From Flavobacteriales bacterium UBA1494 (GTDB lineage: Bacteria; Bacteroidota; Bacteroidia; Flavobacteriales_E; Vicingaceae): DNA of 64,000 nt. The stretch spans positions 248,001 through 312,000 of the forward strand of contig CAJJAT010000011.1 of NCBI GenBank assembly GCA_905182175.1. Reading direction: 5' to 3'. Of the stretch, positions 28,494-38,373 are shown in pieces (position 1 is the stretch's first letter; every line of letters begins with the position of its first letter). The position numbers and the translations under genes are program-made. The notes under the pieces are model-generated. The model had not been told where the DNA came from, made no database searches, and saw only the letters and a list, made by a program, of their open reading frames with translations.

Positions 28494-30122
28494 ATGAAAA
28501 TAGCAATCGCTCAACTCAATTACCACATTGGCAACTTTGAGGCCAATACTGATAAAATATTAGCAAATATTCAAAAGGCAAAAGCTGAAAATGTTGACTT
28601 AGTGATTTTTTCGGAGCTAGCTGTTTGCGGTTACCCTCCTAGAGATTTCTTAGAGTTTGATGATTTCATTGAATTGTGCGTCAACGCTGTTGAGAAAATT
28701 GCAACAGCATGCGTCGGTATTGCCGCAATTGTTGGAGGGCCTTATTGGAATAACGAAACAGAGGGTAAAAAACTCTTTAATTCTGCCTTCTTTTTAGCGG
28801 ATGGGAAAATTCAATCCAATCACTACAAGCAACTTTTACCAACATATGATGTATTTGACGAGTACCGCTATTTTGAACCAAGCGAAAACGTAAAATGCAT
28901 TGATTATTTAGGCGAAAAAATTGCTCTTACCATTTGTGAAGATTTATGGAATATTGAAGGGAAAGAACTTTATTCTGAATCTCCAATGGACACTTTAATC
29001 AAAGAGTCTCCAGACTTTATGATAAACATTGCTGCTTCTCCATTTTCGGTGCTTCAAGCAGACAACCGAACCGAAGTATTGCAATGGAATACTAACAAAT
29101 ACAAGCTCCCGTTATTTTACGTTAATCACGTTGGTGCGCAAACAGAACTAATTTTTGATGGCGCCTCTTGCGTGCTAAACGCAACAGGAGAAGTAATGGC
29201 GCAATTGCCATTTTTCGAAGAGCATTTTTCTATTTTCGATACCAAATCTCTAGAAAAAGAGCTGCTAGAAAAAATTCCTTCAAAGTTTAAAAAAATTGAA
29301 ACTGCCTTAGTGCTAGGCATCAAGGATTATTTCAAAAAGTTGGGATTTAAAACAGCCACGTTAGGTTTAAGTGGAGGTATTGATTCTGCACTAACCCTTG
29401 CTTTAGCAGTAAAAGCCCTCGGAAAAGAAAATGTGTTTCCCATTTTAATGCCTTCGCAATTTTCGTCAGACCATAGTATTTCAGACTCCTTGGAGCTTTG
29501 TAAAAACTTGGGTTGTAAACATCATATTATAGAAATTGAAAAAATATATGAATCTTTTGATAGTCAATTAACTGATTTATTTAAGGGAACTGAATTTGGA
29601 ATTGCTGAAGAGAACATTCAATCTCGAATTAGAGGAACCCTATTAATGGCACAGAGCAACAAGTTTGGTTCAATTTTACTAAACACCTCAAATAAAAGTG
29701 AATTAGCTGTAGGTTACGGAACGCTTTATGGAGATATGGCTGGAGGGCTTTCTGTGATTGGAGATGTATACAAAACAGATGTTTTTGAATTGTGCAGATT
29801 TATCAATAGGAATGGAGAAATTATTCCAGATAACATAATTACTAAACCGCCTTCTGCTGAGCTGAGACCTGATCAGTTTGACTCGGATTCATTACCAGAT
29901 TACCCTATTTTAGACTCCATTCTTTTCGAATACATTGAAAACAGACAAAGCCCCGCAAATTTGATTGAAATGGGATACGACGAAGCTTTAGTGAAACGTA
30001 TTTTACGATTGGTAAACATGAACGAATACAAACGTCATCAAACACCTCCAATCCTTAGAATTTCCTCAAAAGCTTTTGGAATGGGAAGAAGAGTGCCAAT
30101 TGTTGGAAAGTATTTGAGTTAG
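28494..30122 (+). CDS. nadE: Glutamine-dependent NAD(+) synthetase
   Basis: The 542-residue enzyme has an N-terminal nitrilase-type glutaminase domain (Glu in VIFSELAVCGYPPRD, Lys in NHYKQLLPTYDVFDEYRYF, Cys in ALTICEDLW) and a C-terminal synthetase domain with the P-loop SGGIDSAL at residue 293 and NTSNKSELAVGYGTLYGDM. It amidates nicotinic acid adenine dinucleotide to NAD using ammonia from glutamine. The gldB/gldC-nadE neighbourhood is conserved in flavobacteria. Confidence 0.96.
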   Translation: MKIAIAQLNYHIGNFEANTDKILANIQKAKAENVDLVIFSELAVCGYPPRDFLEFDDFIELCVNAVEKIATACVGIAAIVGGPYWNNETEGKKLFNSAFFLADGKIQSNHYKQLLPTYDVFDEYRYFEPSENVKCIDYLGEKIALTICEDLWNIEGKELYSESPMDTLIKESPDFMINIAASPFSVLQADNRTEVLQWNTNKYKLPLFYVNHVGAQTELIFDGASCVLNATGEVMAQLPFFEEHFSIFDTKSLEKELLEKIPSKFKKIETALVLGIKDYFKKLGFKTATLGLSGGIDSALTLALAVKALGKENVFPILMPSQFSSDHSISDSLELCKNLGCKHHIIEIEKIYESFDSQLTDLFKGTEFGIAEENIQSRIRGTLLMAQSNKFGSILLNTSNKSELAVGYGTLYGDMAGGLSVIGDVYKTDVFELCRFINRNGEIIPDNIITKPPSAELRPDQFDSDSLPDYPILDSILFEYIENRQSPANLIEMGYDEALVKRILRLVNMNEYKRHQTPPILRISSKAFGMGRRVPIVGKYLS

Positions 30123-30214
30123 TTTTGTTCCACCTCTATGCACCCCGCTTCAAGACTCAGGGCGCAAATTTGGCCAACCGTAAATAATTCCCCGAGGACA
30201 TATTTTTGATAGAA

Positions 30215-30807
30215 AAGAATAAATTATCCAAGCGTTAATTAAAATTCGTTTTCATTCTCTCTATTGCTTTCTGTTTAGCCGTTCCTGTAGGGACTATTTT
30301 TCATGAATTAGGCCACTATATTGTCGCACAATTTTATTGCGATATCGTAACTCTCCATAAAGCTTCTGTTACTTATTTTAGTACAGGCTTTTAGAAGACG
30401 AAGAGCTCGCCAACTTCAACATCATTCTCGGCGGTCCTATTTCCACAATTTTAATAAGCATTTTAGGAATTTATCTCATTTCAAATAAACCTTTCACAAG
30501 AATTTCAATTACAAACTATCCTTTAGCTTCAATTCTTAAAATAGTATTCGCCTTTTTTATAAGCAGAGAAGTTTTTATTTCTTTACAGTTGGTTTTTAAT
30601 GAAGGTGTTTCTAATGCCGATGAATATAAAATACCCGATTACCTAAATTTAAACGTTCAACATTTTAACATCGTAGTTTTTATAATTGCTGTATCTATTT
30701 GCTTCTCTATTTTGCATAGAACAGTTGAAAAAGATTCAAAAGCCCTATTTCTATTAAGTGCAGCTATCGGCTGTGGCGTTGGTTACTGGGCTTGGGTTTT
30801 ATCCTAA
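30215..30807 (+). pseudogene. M50-like membrane metalloprotease homologue, frameshifted
   Basis: One frame reads FVFILSIAFCLAVPVGTIFH then HELGHYIVAQFYCDIV, an HExxH zinc motif within a membrane helix as in M50/site-2 protease relatives, and stops at about 30392. The protein continues in another frame, LEDEELANFNIILGGPISTI and on through several membrane segments to the stop at 30807 (CGVGYWAWVLS). Adding one T to the TTTT run at about 30389 would restore the frame. No start codon is in frame with the first part either, since a stop lies just upstream at about 30236, so a second lesion is likely. Confidence 0.75.
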
Positions 30808-30821
30808 AATGAAATTCCACC

Positions 30822-31940
30822 TTACGCCCAGACCTTTGTTCCCTCAGAGCAGTTTTTACAAATGTCAATGTTCTCACGTCCCTTAAAAAGTTGTTTTCTA
30901 AAGTTGTTATAGCTTTTGCTGAACCAAATTTTCTTAAAATCATCGTTTGCTAATTCACCCAAACGGTGGGTAGCATCTTTATCGAAACAACAAGGAATTA
31001 CCTTTCCGTCCCAAGTTATAACGCAAGAGTGCCACAACTTCCAACAATTATTTTCTAATGAGTTTTTAATTTGATACTTACCATTCCCCATCTTCTTGTA
31101 ACGGGAATATTTATCGTTTTCAGGAATTAGATCATTCCCATTTTCATAGTCATACACCTGAGCTGTTTTTAACTTCACCTCGTCCACTCCATATTCTTTC
31201 GCCAACTCATGCACCTCCTCAATCTGGTGTTCATTTGGTTTAACCACCAAAAACTGAAAAATAATATGAGGTGTCGGAGATTTCGCAGCTTTCTTGGCAT
31301 TTACAATATTCTTAGTTCCTTCCAACACTTTCGATAATGTGCCTCCTATTCTATAGTTCTCATAGGTTTCTTGGGTAGTGCCGTCTACTGAAATAATTAA
31401 CCGATCCAAGCCAGACTCCACTGTTTTTAACGCGTTTTCAGGAGTTAAAAAATGTGCATTTGTAGATGTTGCGGTATACATTTTCCTGTCTGAGGCGTAC
31501 TTCACCATGTCCAAAAACTTAGGGTTAATGTATGGCTCGCCTTGAAAATAAAATGTCAAATAAAATGTCTCTCGCCAAACTTGATCAATCACCTTTTTAT
31601 AGAAATCTTCTTTCAAGTTTCCAGTTGGTCGAGTAAATTGTTTTAGCCCACTTGGACATTCAGGGCAACCTAAATTACAAGCTGTAGTAGGTTCTATGGC
31701 AATTGCCATGGGAAAACCTTTCTGATTTGGTTTTCCACTCCATTTAGATTGGTAATAACTCCAGTAAACATTAACCGCATTCCAAAACCTGGTAAAAGAA
31801 GCTTTTTTTAGAATTTGAAGACTGTCGTTTATATAAATTTTCACATTGCGAAGGTAAGAAGTACTTAGAATTGACCGGTAGAAATTGAAATTAAGTAGTA
31901 AATTAAAAACTCTTAGAATTCTATCATTATTGAGATTCAT
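30822..31940 (-). CDS. Radical SAM protein with SPASM domain
   Basis: The 372-residue protein carries the radical-SAM cluster motif CxxxCxxC at Cys88, Cys92 and Cys95 (TTACNLGCPECPSG), followed by the GEPYINPKF and VDGTTQETYENYR segments, and a C-terminal SPASM-type cysteine set (SCVITWDGKVIPCCFD, then IDICKNCSEG) for auxiliary 4Fe-4S clusters. The substrate is not evident: no small peptide gene is adjacent, so a ribosomally made peptide product cannot be claimed. The class resembles the Bacteroidota radical SAM/SPASM proteins of envelope or lipid modification clusters (weak inference). Confidence 0.88.
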   Translation of the reverse strand: MNLNNDRILRVFNLLLNFNFYRSILSTSYLRNVKIYINDSLQILKKASFTRFWNAVNVYWSYYQSKWSGKPNQKGFPMAIAIEPTTACNLGCPECPSGLKQFTRPTGNLKEDFYKKVIDQVWRETFYLTFYFQGEPYINPKFLDMVKYASDRKMYTATSTNAHFLTPENALKTVESGLDRLIISVDGTTQETYENYRIGGTLSKVLEGTKNIVNAKKAAKSPTPHIIFQFLVVKPNEHQIEEVHELAKEYGVDEVKLKTAQVYDYENGNDLIPENDKYSRYKKMGNGKYQIKNSLENNCWKLWHSCVITWDGKVIPCCFDKDATHRLGELANDDFKKIWFSKSYNNFRKQLFKGRENIDICKNCSEGTKVWA

Positions 31941-32239
31941 TCAACTTTCGTTTTTGAAATTTTGCAACAATGAATTGCGTAAAGACTTACAGTAAGATCA
32001 TGCTTCTAACTTTTCTTTTATAACGTCGCACTGAAACTGACCCAAAACTTGTTTAGCAACCGAAAAAAGTGCTATCAAAATAGATCCAATAGAAAAAATG
32101 CAATCGAATTTAGTTTATTCAAATACTACTTATGTTCCCCTTTACTCAGATATCTTTAGCCAAACAACTAACAACTGAATTAACTTAACGGCAACTCTTA
32201 GCCTACGGAACATCAGTTTCAAACATTCTATTTTCATTT
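31941..32239. other. Gene-free spacer
   Basis: About 300 AT-rich bases upstream of the radical SAM gene. I see no gene or clear signal; it may include the upstream end of the coding remnant at 32240-32645. Confidence 0.4.
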
Positions 32240-32645
32240 CTGAAGTGGATTATTGCAATTCTTCAGGTGTATTCGACAAAAATTTTTACGGAACAACGAA
32301 GAGAACTATAACCGATGTAATCTATTGAATATTTTATTGAAGAAGATCTTATTAGCGGTAAAACCAAGGCAAATTTTATTTTCATTTAGCCGGCAAAAAA
32401 CAAAAACGTACGCCCCCTTTTTTAAACAATAATGATTTTGATCCGCAACAGACAAGGCATTTCCTTAACTGCATGAGAGATTTTCAACCTCTCGAAAAAA
32501 AGCAACAATTCTAAAACAGCCAGTGAGCGAGGTAAAAATTGAGCACCCTAAATGGGAAACAAGTGCCCAAAGAATGGAGCAAATAGAAATACTGCAGCTC
32601 TTTCATCAAAGTAAACTATTCAACATGTATAATAAGTATTGACCA
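32240..32645 (+). pseudogene. Unrecognised coding remnant
   Basis: Three protein-like pieces follow one another on the plus strand in changing frames: GVFDKNFYGTTKRTITD (about 32269), NNDFDPQQTRHFLNCMRDFQ (about 32428) and QPVSEVKIEHPKWETSAQRM continuing to ILQLFHQSKLFNMYNKY (about 32517-32640), which ends in a stop. Codon choice and amino-acid mix look coding, but stops and frameshifts break it. I do not recognise the family. Confidence 0.45.
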
Positions 32646-32755
32646 GACAGCGTTTGAAATACTCAAGTTTAACTATTTTCGATTTAATTAACGATAATCG
32701 TTAATTTGATTCCGTTTTGAAGTAATTTCATGCCCTAATAATCGCCACAAACGAC

Positions 32756-35191
32756 ATGCTACCTACAAAAAATTACTTCGTACTTCTGTTCACTTTCTTG
32801 TCCTTTACTGCTCACGCTCAAACAAATATAACGGGACAGGTTACTGATACTGAAACAACAGAAGGAATTGCTTTTGCCACCATCTTATTTCAAGAGAGTA
32901 AAACAGGCATTGCTGCTGACATCGATGGGTTTTTTAAATTCAGTGCAAACTTTAAATCTGAGCAACTGCGTTTTAGTGCAATTGGTTATAAAAGTAAATA
33001 TCTGAGCATTGAACAGCTGCAAGTAAGCAACTACTTGGTCACCTTAAAAAAGAACCCTTACAACATTGACGAAGTTGAAATTTTATCGGGCGAAAATCCG
33101 GCACACCGAATTGTAAACAAGGCCATTGATAACCGCAAGCAAAACAATCCGGAGCTGTCGAGTCCATTTTTCTATGAGTCCTACAACAAAATGGTTTTTA
33201 TTTCACCTATGGATTCAAACTCGACAAGCAAATTAGATTCTGTTACCATTCGAAGCATTCAAAAAGAGAGCATAGATAGCTTCCCAAATAGTAAGGTCAG
33301 TTTTATCATGGAATCAGTTTCTGAGCGAAATCATTATCCTCCAACAAAGACCCAAGAGGTGATTAAAGAATCAAGAGTTGCCGGTTTTAAAACACCTTTT
33401 ATCAACATTTTAGCAACGCAATTACAATCCTTTTCATTGTACCAAGATTATGTCATTGTATACGGCATAAGTTACTTAAGCCCCATTAGCAAAGGCAGTA
33501 CCTCAAACTATTTATTTGTTTTAGAAGACACCCTTTTTCAAGGAACAGATACAAGCTTCATTATTTCATTTAGACCAAGAAAGAATAAAAATTTTAAAGC
33601 CTTAGCAGGAGTTTTATCTATTAACACCGACGGCTTTGCAGTGGAAAACTTCATCGCCAAACAGCATGATTCAAGCGGTTTTCCAGTAAAAATACAACAA
33701 CGTTATGAATTAGTAGAAAACAAACAGTGGTTTCCAACCCAACTGCACTTGGACATTCTCTTTAGCTCAACGAAAAGCAAATCAGGTGTCATCGGAAGGG
33801 GAAAGTCATATTTGCGAAACATAAGCCTTACACCCAAAGTATCTGAAAAAGAAATTGGGAATTTAGCTTTAAAGATGGACGAGAACATCGCTCCGAAAAG
33901 CGAAGAAGGCTGGGAAAAAATTCGAGAAATACCGTTAAGCGTAAGAGAACAAATCACCTATTCGTTTATCGATAGCATCGGAGAAGCAGAAAACCTGGAT
34001 CGCTCGATTTTTATACTGAAAGGCTTGGTAAAAGGATACGTGCCCATTGGAAAGTTTAACTTATTATTAAACAAGTTACTATCCTTTAATCAATATGAAA
34101 ACGTTCGGCTGGGCGCAGGAGTAGAGACCGGCGAAAGCCTCTTGGGTCCAATTAGAATCGGCGCTTATGGAGGCTACGGATTTAGAGACAAAGCTTGGAA
34201 GTATGGTTCGCACATACGTTGGATTCCCACATCTGACCGACAGTTTGAAACTAAGTTTACCTATTCAAATGATTTAATTGCTGTTGGAAAGGCTAATTTT
34301 TTCAGACCGAGCGGAATGTTGTTCTCAGGGGGTGAATTTCAAAATTTTATTAATGACCAATTTGACAACCAAGAAAAGTGGGAGTCTAGCATTTCCTTCA
34401 GAGCACTTAGAGATTTTCATTTTACATTATTTGGGAACCATCAAAAACGAAATATAAATTCTAACTATACCTTCATAAATTCAGAAAATGAGGCAATCAA
34501 CTCATTTACAAACTCAGAAATAGGTGTAAATTTTAGATTCTCATTTAACGAGAAGTTTGGTGAATTTTTAGGGGTCACCATGCCGATAGAAACGAAAAAC
34601 CCAGTTATTAACTTCAAATTCACCAAGGGGGTAGCTACTATTTTAAACGCTGATTTTGACTATGACAAGATTGACATTAGTTTCTCTAAAAAATTCATAC
34701 TAAGAAACCTAGGCACAACTTCGCTACATGCAGATTTTGGTTACGTGAATAATGCCCTACCTCTAACGGCTTTATACAGCTTAAAAGGAATTTTCGACGA
34801 GAACGTAAGAGTAGCATCGAGTAATAGTTTTGAAACCATGGCACCAAATGAATTTTTTGCAGATCAGCATATAAGCCTTTTCTTTCGTCACAATTTTGGG
34901 AGCTTGTTGTTTAACAAACCAAATTTCAAACCGGAATTGTTGCTGGTTAGCTCATTTGGCATTGGCAGTTTACGAGAAAGAGACAGGCATCAAAATTTTG
35001 ATCTCTCAGTTCCTGAAAAAGGTTTTTTAGAATCAGGAATTCAACTGAATAACTTATATCGAATAAAGTACCTTTATAAAGGTATTTACTTTGGAATTGG
35101 AGCAGGAACATATTACCGATATGGTGCGTATGCGAACCCAGAATTTAAAGACAACATTGCAGTTAAGCTGACGGGTACCTTTACGATGTAA
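32756..35191 (+). CDS. DUF5686 outer-membrane protein with CarboxypepD_reg-like N-terminus
   Basis: Signal peptide (MLPTKNYFVLLFTFLSFTAHAQ), then a carboxypeptidase-regulatory-like plug domain (NITGQVTDTETTEGIAFATI, GIAADIDGFFKFS) at about 24-100, then a long domain ending in an outer-membrane barrel (GAGTYYRYGAYANPEFKDN, terminal VKLTGTFTM). The total of 811 residues and the domain order match the DUF5686 family of Bacteroidota, thought to be TonB-receptor-like surface barrels of unknown substrate. It stands alone with no SusD partner. Confidence 0.85.
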   Translation: MLPTKNYFVLLFTFLSFTAHAQTNITGQVTDTETTEGIAFATILFQESKTGIAADIDGFFKFSANFKSEQLRFSAIGYKSKYLSIEQLQVSNYLVTLKKNPYNIDEVEILSGENPAHRIVNKAIDNRKQNNPELSSPFFYESYNKMVFISPMDSNSTSKLDSVTIRSIQKESIDSFPNSKVSFIMESVSERNHYPPTKTQEVIKESRVAGFKTPFINILATQLQSFSLYQDYVIVYGISYLSPISKGSTSNYLFVLEDTLFQGTDTSFIISFRPRKNKNFKALAGVLSINTDGFAVENFIAKQHDSSGFPVKIQQRYELVENKQWFPTQLHLDILFSSTKSKSGVIGRGKSYLRNISLTPKVSEKEIGNLALKMDENIAPKSEEGWEKIREIPLSVREQITYSFIDSIGEAENLDRSIFILKGLVKGYVPIGKFNLLLNKLLSFNQYENVRLGAGVETGESLLGPIRIGAYGGYGFRDKAWKYGSHIRWIPTSDRQFETKFTYSNDLIAVGKANFFRPSGMLFSGGEFQNFINDQFDNQEKWESSISFRALRDFHFTLFGNHQKRNINSNYTFINSENEAINSFTNSEIGVNFRFSFNEKFGEFLGVTMPIETKNPVINFKFTKGVATILNADFDYDKIDISFSKKFILRNLGTTSLHADFGYVNNALPLTALYSLKGIFDENVRVASSNSFETMAPNEFFADQHISLFFRHNFGSLLFNKPNFKPELLLVSSFGIGSLRERDRHQNFDLSVPEKGFLESGIQLNNLYRIKYLYKGIYFGIGAGTYYRYGAYANPEFKDNIAVKLTGTFTM

Positions 35192-35314
35192 AAAACTCCC
35201 ATTAATACTGCTTAACGTTCCAACAAATATGTAATAATTAATAAGTTCACCCTTCACTTTTCCGAATCAGTACAAATTGTCCTACCTTGGACATCTCACA
35301 GTTATCCAAAATTT

Positions 35315-35322
35315 TACCTTTG
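35315..35322 (+). promoter_or_regulatory. -7 promoter box TACCTTTG for the FAD oxidoreductase pair
   Basis: TACCTTTG fits TAnnTTTG, with a TTG at 35287-35289 somewhat far upstream. The start of transcription near 35328 supports the ATG at 35340 and rules out the longer frame from 35277. Confidence 0.5.
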
Positions 35323-35339
35323 TATCACGAAATGCATCT

Positions 35340-36620
35340 ATGAAACACATTGCCATTATTGGAAACGGAATTTCTGGAGTTACCGCAGCTCGGCACATCC
35401 GAAAACTTTCTGACCATAAAATCACTCTTATTTCTGCCGAAACAGAACATTTTTTCTCGAGAACGGCATTGATGTATGTTTACATGGGACATATGAAGCC
35501 AGAGCATATAAAACCTTACGAAGATCACTTTTGGGCTAAGAATAGAATAGACTTAAAAATGGGCTTTGTTTCTAATGTAGACGCTAGCAATAAAAAACTA
35601 CTTTTTGATAGCGGTGAAGAAATGCATTTCGATGATTTGATCATTGCTAGTGGATCAAAACCCAATAAATTTGGTTGGAAAGGTCAAGACTTAGATGGCG
35701 TGCAGGGTTTATACTCTTGGCAAGATTTGGAATTGATGGAGGAAAATTCAGTTAATTGCGACCGTGCCGTTATTGTTGGTGGTGGATTGATTGGGATCGA
35801 AATGGCAGAAATGTTTCTCTCAAGAGGCATTAAGGTCACTTTTTTAGTCCGCGAAAAACGTTTTTGGGGAAGTGTTTTGCCAAAAGAGGAAGGAGAATTA
35901 GTTTCAAGGCATATCCTCTCTCACCATGTTGATTTGCGTTTTGAAACAGAATTAGATGAAATTATTCCAGACGAGAATGGCAGAGTAAAAGCCATTCGCA
36001 CAAAAGATGGAGAGGAAATTATGTGTCAATTTGTTGGGCTAACGGCAGGTGTTGGCCCAAATACTTCATTTTTAAAGGACGGGTCAGTTGCTTTGAATAG
36101 AGGCGTTTTGGTGAATGACTTTTTAGAAACGAACATTCCAAACGTATACTCCATTGGAGATTGTGCTGAGTTTCACCAGCACCCAACAGGGCGAAGAAAC
36201 ATGGAACAAGTGTGGTACACCGGAAAAATGATGGGCGAGACCGTTGCACAAACTATTTGTGGTAACAAAACGGCTTATAAACCGGGGGTTTGGTTCAATT
36301 CTGCCAAATTTTTTGACATAGAATATCAAACCTATGGATGGGTTTGGGCAGAGCCAAAAGAAAACGAAGCCATTTTATATTGGGAACATACAGATGGCAA
36401 AAAATGCCTAAAGTTAGTTTACGATATGACCGACAACTCCTTTCTAGCAGCAAACGTTTTTGGAATTCGACTACGTCACAAAGTATTAGATTACTGGATT
36501 AAACACAAAACAAAGATTAAAGTAGTACTTCAAAATCTAGAAGATGCCAACTTTGAACCAGAATTTTACGAAAACAGCTTTCCTGAAATTAAGAAACAAT
36601 TTCAATCACAAATTCCTTAA
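35340..36620 (+). CDS. FAD/NAD(P)-dependent oxidoreductase
   Basis: From the ATG at 35340 the protein has 426 residues. It starts with the FAD-binding MKHIAIIGNGISGVTAARHI, has an NAD(P)-binding Rossmann motif VIVGGGLIGIEMAEMFLSRG, and the second FAD motif VYSIGDCAEFHQ. No redox-active CxxC or CxxxxC disulfide is seen, so it looks like a ferredoxin/rubredoxin-reductase or NADH-dependent type rather than a disulfide reductase. The last ~100 residues (GVWFNSAKFFDIEYQTYGWV) form an unusual tail. It is 11 bases before a membrane iron-sulfur protein, its probable redox partner. Confidence 0.88.
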   Translation: MKHIAIIGNGISGVTAARHIRKLSDHKITLISAETEHFFSRTALMYVYMGHMKPEHIKPYEDHFWAKNRIDLKMGFVSNVDASNKKLLFDSGEEMHFDDLIIASGSKPNKFGWKGQDLDGVQGLYSWQDLELMEENSVNCDRAVIVGGGLIGIEMAEMFLSRGIKVTFLVREKRFWGSVLPKEEGELVSRHILSHHVDLRFETELDEIIPDENGRVKAIRTKDGEEIMCQFVGLTAGVGPNTSFLKDGSVALNRGVLVNDFLETNIPNVYSIGDCAEFHQHPTGRRNMEQVWYTGKMMGETVAQTICGNKTAYKPGVWFNSAKFFDIEYQTYGWVWAEPKENEAILYWEHTDGKKCLKLVYDMTDNSFLAANVFGIRLRHKVLDYWIKHKTKIKVVLQNLEDANFEPEFYENSFPEIKKQFQSQIP

Positions 36621-36631
36621 ACCATCTATTT

Positions 36632-38215
36632 ATGAATCAGATAGACAAAGATATAACGATGGTTTCTGGACCACCAAAAGACATTAACATTACCCAAAAA
36701 ATTGCAACATTTATTGGCGTTGCCGGTCTACTTATATTGGTATTGGCTGCCTTTAACGTAAACTTTCCAAATAAAGGATTGTGGTTAGCCATTGCTCTTG
36801 CGTCAATTGCCGGAGGAATTATTCTCTTCTCGAAAGGAGCCTATGGCAACAAACAAGAAGGAATAAAAAATGACGGTGTTTGGTTTAAAGGAATTAGCAG
36901 CAGAGGTTTTGTGGCTTGGGTTGCAGGTATTGCAATGACAAGTTTTTATGTAGTCCTCTATTTCTTTGAAGGCTTACTTGGAGCAAATCCCGGTGCAGCA
37001 AACACAGGCGTTATTTCTCTTTTTGATCCATTAAGTAGAATGTTAAGTGGCAACGATGCAAGCCAATGGTTTGTTTACGGAACCCTCTATACTGTTGCAA
37101 TCGTAGCATTTGGGATTAAATTTATGTGGAAATACCGCAACAATAAATACGAGCGATTAAGAACTTTTTCTGTCATGTTTTTCCAAACCGGATTTGCATT
37201 CATCATTCCAGAATTGATGGCTCGCCTAAATTCAGACACGTTCAAGTTGCCGTACACTGACATAAAAAGTATTTGGCCACTGAACTACGGAAATTTTGAC
37301 CAATACAGGGTTGATGAATACATTAATGCCGGAAATGTTGGTTTATTTTTATTGATTTTTGGCGTTGCATCTATTTTAATTGTGACCCCAATTATGACGT
37401 ACAAGTTTGGGAAACGATGGTATTGTTCTTGGGTGTGCGGCTGCGGAGGGTTAGCTGAAACGGCCGGAGACCCTTTTCGTCAATTATCAGATAAAAGCAC
37501 CGCGGCTTGGAAGGTTGAACGTTGGGTAATTCATTCAGTTGTTGTTTTCTCTGTGGTGATGACAACTGCGGTCATTTCAACTTACTTAGGTTACGATTCT
37601 GAAAAATACTGGTTTACTAAAGATACTTTCCTACTTTGTGTTGTCTCCATTTTAACACTTGTAATAGGGCTATTATTCGCCTTTAGAAGGGACGAGTTAA
37701 TGAAAGACGCGAAAATTGGAGCGATCGGTTATTTCGCTATTGTTCTCGCTACAATTGGACTGCATTATTCTTCTGCAGACAGTATCTTTTTAATTGAAAC
37801 TGGGTCTTTAAGACAATCATATGGATTCTTAATCGGAGCGGTGTTTAGTGGCGTTATTGGAACGGGCTTCTATCCTATTTTTGGAAATAGAGTTTGGTGC
37901 CGATTTGGTTGTCCCATGGCGGCAATTATGGGAATGCAACAGCGTTTCTTTTCCAAATTTAGAATTACAACAAACGGCGGTCAGTGCATTTCTTGTGGAA
38001 ACTGCTCTACCTATTGCGAAATGGGAATTGATGTAAAAGCTTACGCTCAAAAAGGACAAAACATTGTACGCTCTTCTTGCGTTGGGTGTGGCGTTTGTTC
38101 TGCGGTTTGCCCTAGAGGAGTTTTGAAGTTAGAAAATGGAGAAGATTCCGGAGATAGCAGGTACGATTCTGACCCTATTACTTTTGGGAATGATGGGGTG
38201 AAGTTGAATGTATAG
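36632..38215 (+). CDS. Multispanning membrane 4Fe-4S protein (NapH/NosR-like)
   Basis: The 527-residue protein has about ten membrane segments and a C-terminal ferredoxin domain. Membrane-side cysteine motifs are WYCSWVCGCGG and WCRFGCPMAA, as in NapH/NosR/RdxA-type polyferredoxins. The C-terminal domain has two 4Fe-4S sets, CISCGNCSTYCEMGID and CVGCGVCSAVCPRG. It likely moves electrons between a quinone or cytosolic donor and a periplasmic acceptor. It is co-transcribed with the FAD oxidoreductase, which could feed it from NAD(P)H (inference). No nap or nos gene is nearby. Confidence 0.85.
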   Translation: MNQIDKDITMVSGPPKDINITQKIATFIGVAGLLILVLAAFNVNFPNKGLWLAIALASIAGGIILFSKGAYGNKQEGIKNDGVWFKGISSRGFVAWVAGIAMTSFYVVLYFFEGLLGANPGAANTGVISLFDPLSRMLSGNDASQWFVYGTLYTVAIVAFGIKFMWKYRNNKYERLRTFSVMFFQTGFAFIIPELMARLNSDTFKLPYTDIKSIWPLNYGNFDQYRVDEYINAGNVGLFLLIFGVASILIVTPIMTYKFGKRWYCSWVCGCGGLAETAGDPFRQLSDKSTAAWKVERWVIHSVVVFSVVMTTAVISTYLGYDSEKYWFTKDTFLLCVVSILTLVIGLLFAFRRDELMKDAKIGAIGYFAIVLATIGLHYSSADSIFLIETGSLRQSYGFLIGAVFSGVIGTGFYPIFGNRVWCRFGCPMAAIMGMQQRFFSKFRITTNGGQCISCGNCSTYCEMGIDVKAYAQKGQNIVRSSCVGCGVCSAVCPRGVLKLENGEDSGDSRYDSDPITFGNDGVKLNV

Positions 38216-38340
38216 TGAGAAGTACTCGGAATTAAATAGTTCTTGGAGTACTAAACGTTAGAAAGTACTTAGAGCGCTTACAATACTTGGAGTTAGAAAG
38301 TACTTAGAGTTAAATAGAACTTGGAGTAAAGGAGTTGGAT
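38216..38340. repeat. Degenerate direct repeats built on AGTACTTAGAGTTA
   Basis: The motif occurs at least four times in 120 bases in forms such as AGAAAGTACTTAGAG, AGTACTCGGAATTAAATAG and ATACTTGGAGTTAGAAAG; a related set (AAGTACTCTCAATTCTAAGG, CTCTAAGTACTTCC) appears again at 38775-38818 in inverted sense, on the other side of the broken four-helix-bundle gene. Confidence 0.6.
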
Positions 38341-38347
38341 ATCAAAA

Positions 38348-38366
38348 CATAATACTTCGTATTATG
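38348..38366. repeat. Perfect hairpin CATAATAC-TTC-GTATTATG
   Basis: An 8-bp inverted repeat with a 3-base loop just upstream of the broken four-helix-bundle gene; no T-run follows. Confidence 0.5.
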
Positions 38367-38373
38367 ACGAATA

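Noticed and set aside
30822-31940. RiPP biosynthesis locus
   Set aside because: The radical SAM/SPASM protein has no short precursor peptide gene or transporter beside it.
35277-35339. Longer N-terminus of the FAD oxidoreductase
   Set aside because: The extra 21 codons lie over the promoter box and precede the canonical FAD motif that starts at MKHIAIIGNG.
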